Under the pieces are notes generated by a model. The model saw nothing but the letters and a program-made list of their open reading frames with translations. It ran no database searches and was not told the DNA's origin. 20,870 nt of DNA, from NCBI GenBank assembly GCA_015064425.1, contig SVSF01000021.1, forward strand, positions 1-20,870. Reading direction: 5' to 3'. Each line of letters begins with the position of its first letter. Position 1 is the first letter of the stretch. The translations under genes were made by a program, and so were the position numbers. The stretch is from Oscillospiraceae bacterium (GTDB lineage: Bacteria > Bacillota_A > Clostridia > Oscillospirales > CAG-272). Shown here piece after piece: positions 20,409-20,870 of this stretch.

Positions 20409-20588
20409 AGTGCGGGAGCTGCGATACAACAAAAAAGACGGGAGTACAACGGCGTGCACGGACAGCGGTGAATTGTAATTCATTTACGCCGTTCCGAAAT
20501 ATTCCTCGTGGTTGAAACAGCCTCAAGGAATATTTCAAAAACCAAGTGCAGACCGGAGGGTGTGCATAATTAGCGGTAAAATTGAATA
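20409..20588. repeat. Structured non-coding repeat-like segment
   Basis: No credible gene lies between about 20365 and 20763. This part contains nested palindromes: CGGCGT (20450-20455) with ACGCCG (20486-20491), enclosing TGAATT-GT-AATTCA; and GAAATATTCCT (20496-20506) with AGGAATATTTC (20526-20536), enclosing a further GGTT/AGCC pairing. The layout suggests an intergenic mosaic repeat or MITE-like unit. Copies elsewhere cannot be checked from the window. Confidence 0.5.
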
Positions 20589-20711
20589 GCCTTCCCCAGT
20601 GGGGGAAGGGGGACCGCGTTAGCGGTGGATGAGGTGTTTGAAACAAACGAAAAAGACTCCTCATCCGTCAGCCTTCGGCTGCCACCTTCTCCCACAGGAG
20701 AAGGCTTTTTT
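20589..20711. repeat. Inverted pair of GCCTTC...GATGAGG palindromic repeats
   Basis: Copy A (20589-20634, plus) has GCCTTCCCC-AGT-GGGGGAAGG, then ACCGCGTTAGCGGT, then GGATGAGG. Copy B (20657-20705, minus) reads CTCCT on the same plan: GCCTTCTCC-TGT-GGGAGAAGG, GCAGCCGAAGGCTG, ACGGATGAGGAG. The same three-module order in both, in opposite orientation about 22 bp apart, makes a large inverted repeat whose right end is followed by T7 (20705-20711). I recall such elements being common in intergenic regions of gut Clostridia; they look like small palindromic repeats that could also act as terminators. Confidence 0.75.
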
Positions 20712-20724
20712 TATGCGCTGAAAG

Positions 20725-20752
20725 CAAAGAAAAGCCCCGCGCGAGGCGGGGC
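20725..20752 (-). terminator. Terminator of the gene at the right edge
   Basis: GCCCCGC (20734-20740) and GCGGGGC (20746-20752), loop GCGAG; the minus strand continues TTTTCTTTGCTTT. It lies 11 bp downstream of a stop codon at 20764-20766 of the minus strand. Confidence 0.75.
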
Positions 20753-20763
20753 AAACTGAATAT

Positions 20764-20870
20764 TTACGAATAATCTTTCTTGTTTCCTGCTAATGGCTCA
20801 TATTCTGCAAGAAGTTTTTTCATTTGAGGGGTATCCTTTACCTTTTCATAAACACCCCACGAACGCAGAC
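20764..20870 (-). CDS. C-terminal end of an unrecognised protein, cut by window
   Basis: On the minus strand one frame is open from the window edge to TAA at 20766-20764, giving 34 residues (LRSWGVYEKVKDTPQMKKLL, then AEYEPLAGNKKDYS). The charged helix-like composition and the terminator right behind the stop support a real gene end; the other two minus frames stop early. The family cannot be named from this fragment. Confidence 0.6.
   Translation of the reverse strand, partial: LRSWGVYEKVKDTPQMKKLLAEYEPLAGNKKDYS

Noticed and set aside
20389..20664. A 91-aa open frame on the minus strand
   Set aside because: It runs through the palindromic repeats, is Pro/Arg/Phe-rich without a domain, and lacks an RBS.
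20446..20705. Possible CRISPR array
   Set aside because: The repeats are inverted, degenerate and not evenly spaced, and no cas gene is present.

Overview
The window looks like chromosomal DNA of a low-to-moderate GC Firmicute of class Clostridia, plausibly a gut Oscillospiraceae/Ruminococcaceae-type organism. The reasons are the gdpP-rplI-dnaB-tilS-hpt-ftsH block, strong AGGAGG ribosome binding sites, sigma-A promoters with 17-bp spacers, GTG and TTG starts, and Firmicute small families (DUF6514-like, DUF1294). The taxon is an inference; no rRNA or other marker settles it.

Left part (1-2162, + strand): the 3' part of a cysteine desulfurase gene, an IscU-type Fe-S scaffold, and an Rrf2/IscR-like regulator that has its own near-consensus promoter starting inside the iscU stop codon. 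A structured, terminator-ended stretch follows and may be a small RNA. Next (2256-4236) is an extracytoplasmic signalling cassette: ECF sigma factor, a 6-codon minigene behind a full-length Shine-Dalgarno, a one-TM putative anti-sigma factor, and a small secreted Cys/His-rich protein, closed by two terminators. A small XRE regulator and a DUF6514-like protein follow. Then comes an OmpR-type response regulator/histidine kinase pair and, after a 10-bp tandem repeat and a weak -35, a small four-TM protein that is a good candidate target.

Middle (7185-15258, - strand): an apparent 8-kb housekeeping operon read from one promoter at 15230-15258: gdpP (c-di-AMP phosphodiesterase), rplI, replicative helicase, tilS, hpt and ftsH. 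It ends at tandem hairpins facing the four-TM gene. It links second-messenger turnover, translation, replication, tRNA modification, purine salvage and membrane proteolysis.

Right part (15283-20870): a DUF1294 membrane protein (-); a type Ic aspartate aminotransferase (+) behind a perfect promoter and a leader with a terminator-like hairpin; a lipoprotein with an internal repeat (-) divergent from a SanA/YdcF-type protein (+); a 36-codon predicted lipoprotein with strong RBS and terminator; an N-acetylhexosamine 1-kinase-like phosphotransferase (-); about 400 bp of non-coding, highly palindromic repeat DNA; and the C-terminal end of an unrecognised gene (-).

No rRNA, tRNA, CRISPR array, transposase or prophage gene was recognised. 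The most promising poorly described parts are the ECF cassette with its minigene, the possible RNA after the Rrf2 gene, the direct-repeat promoter of the four-TM gene, the aminotransferase leader, and the tiny lipoprotein.
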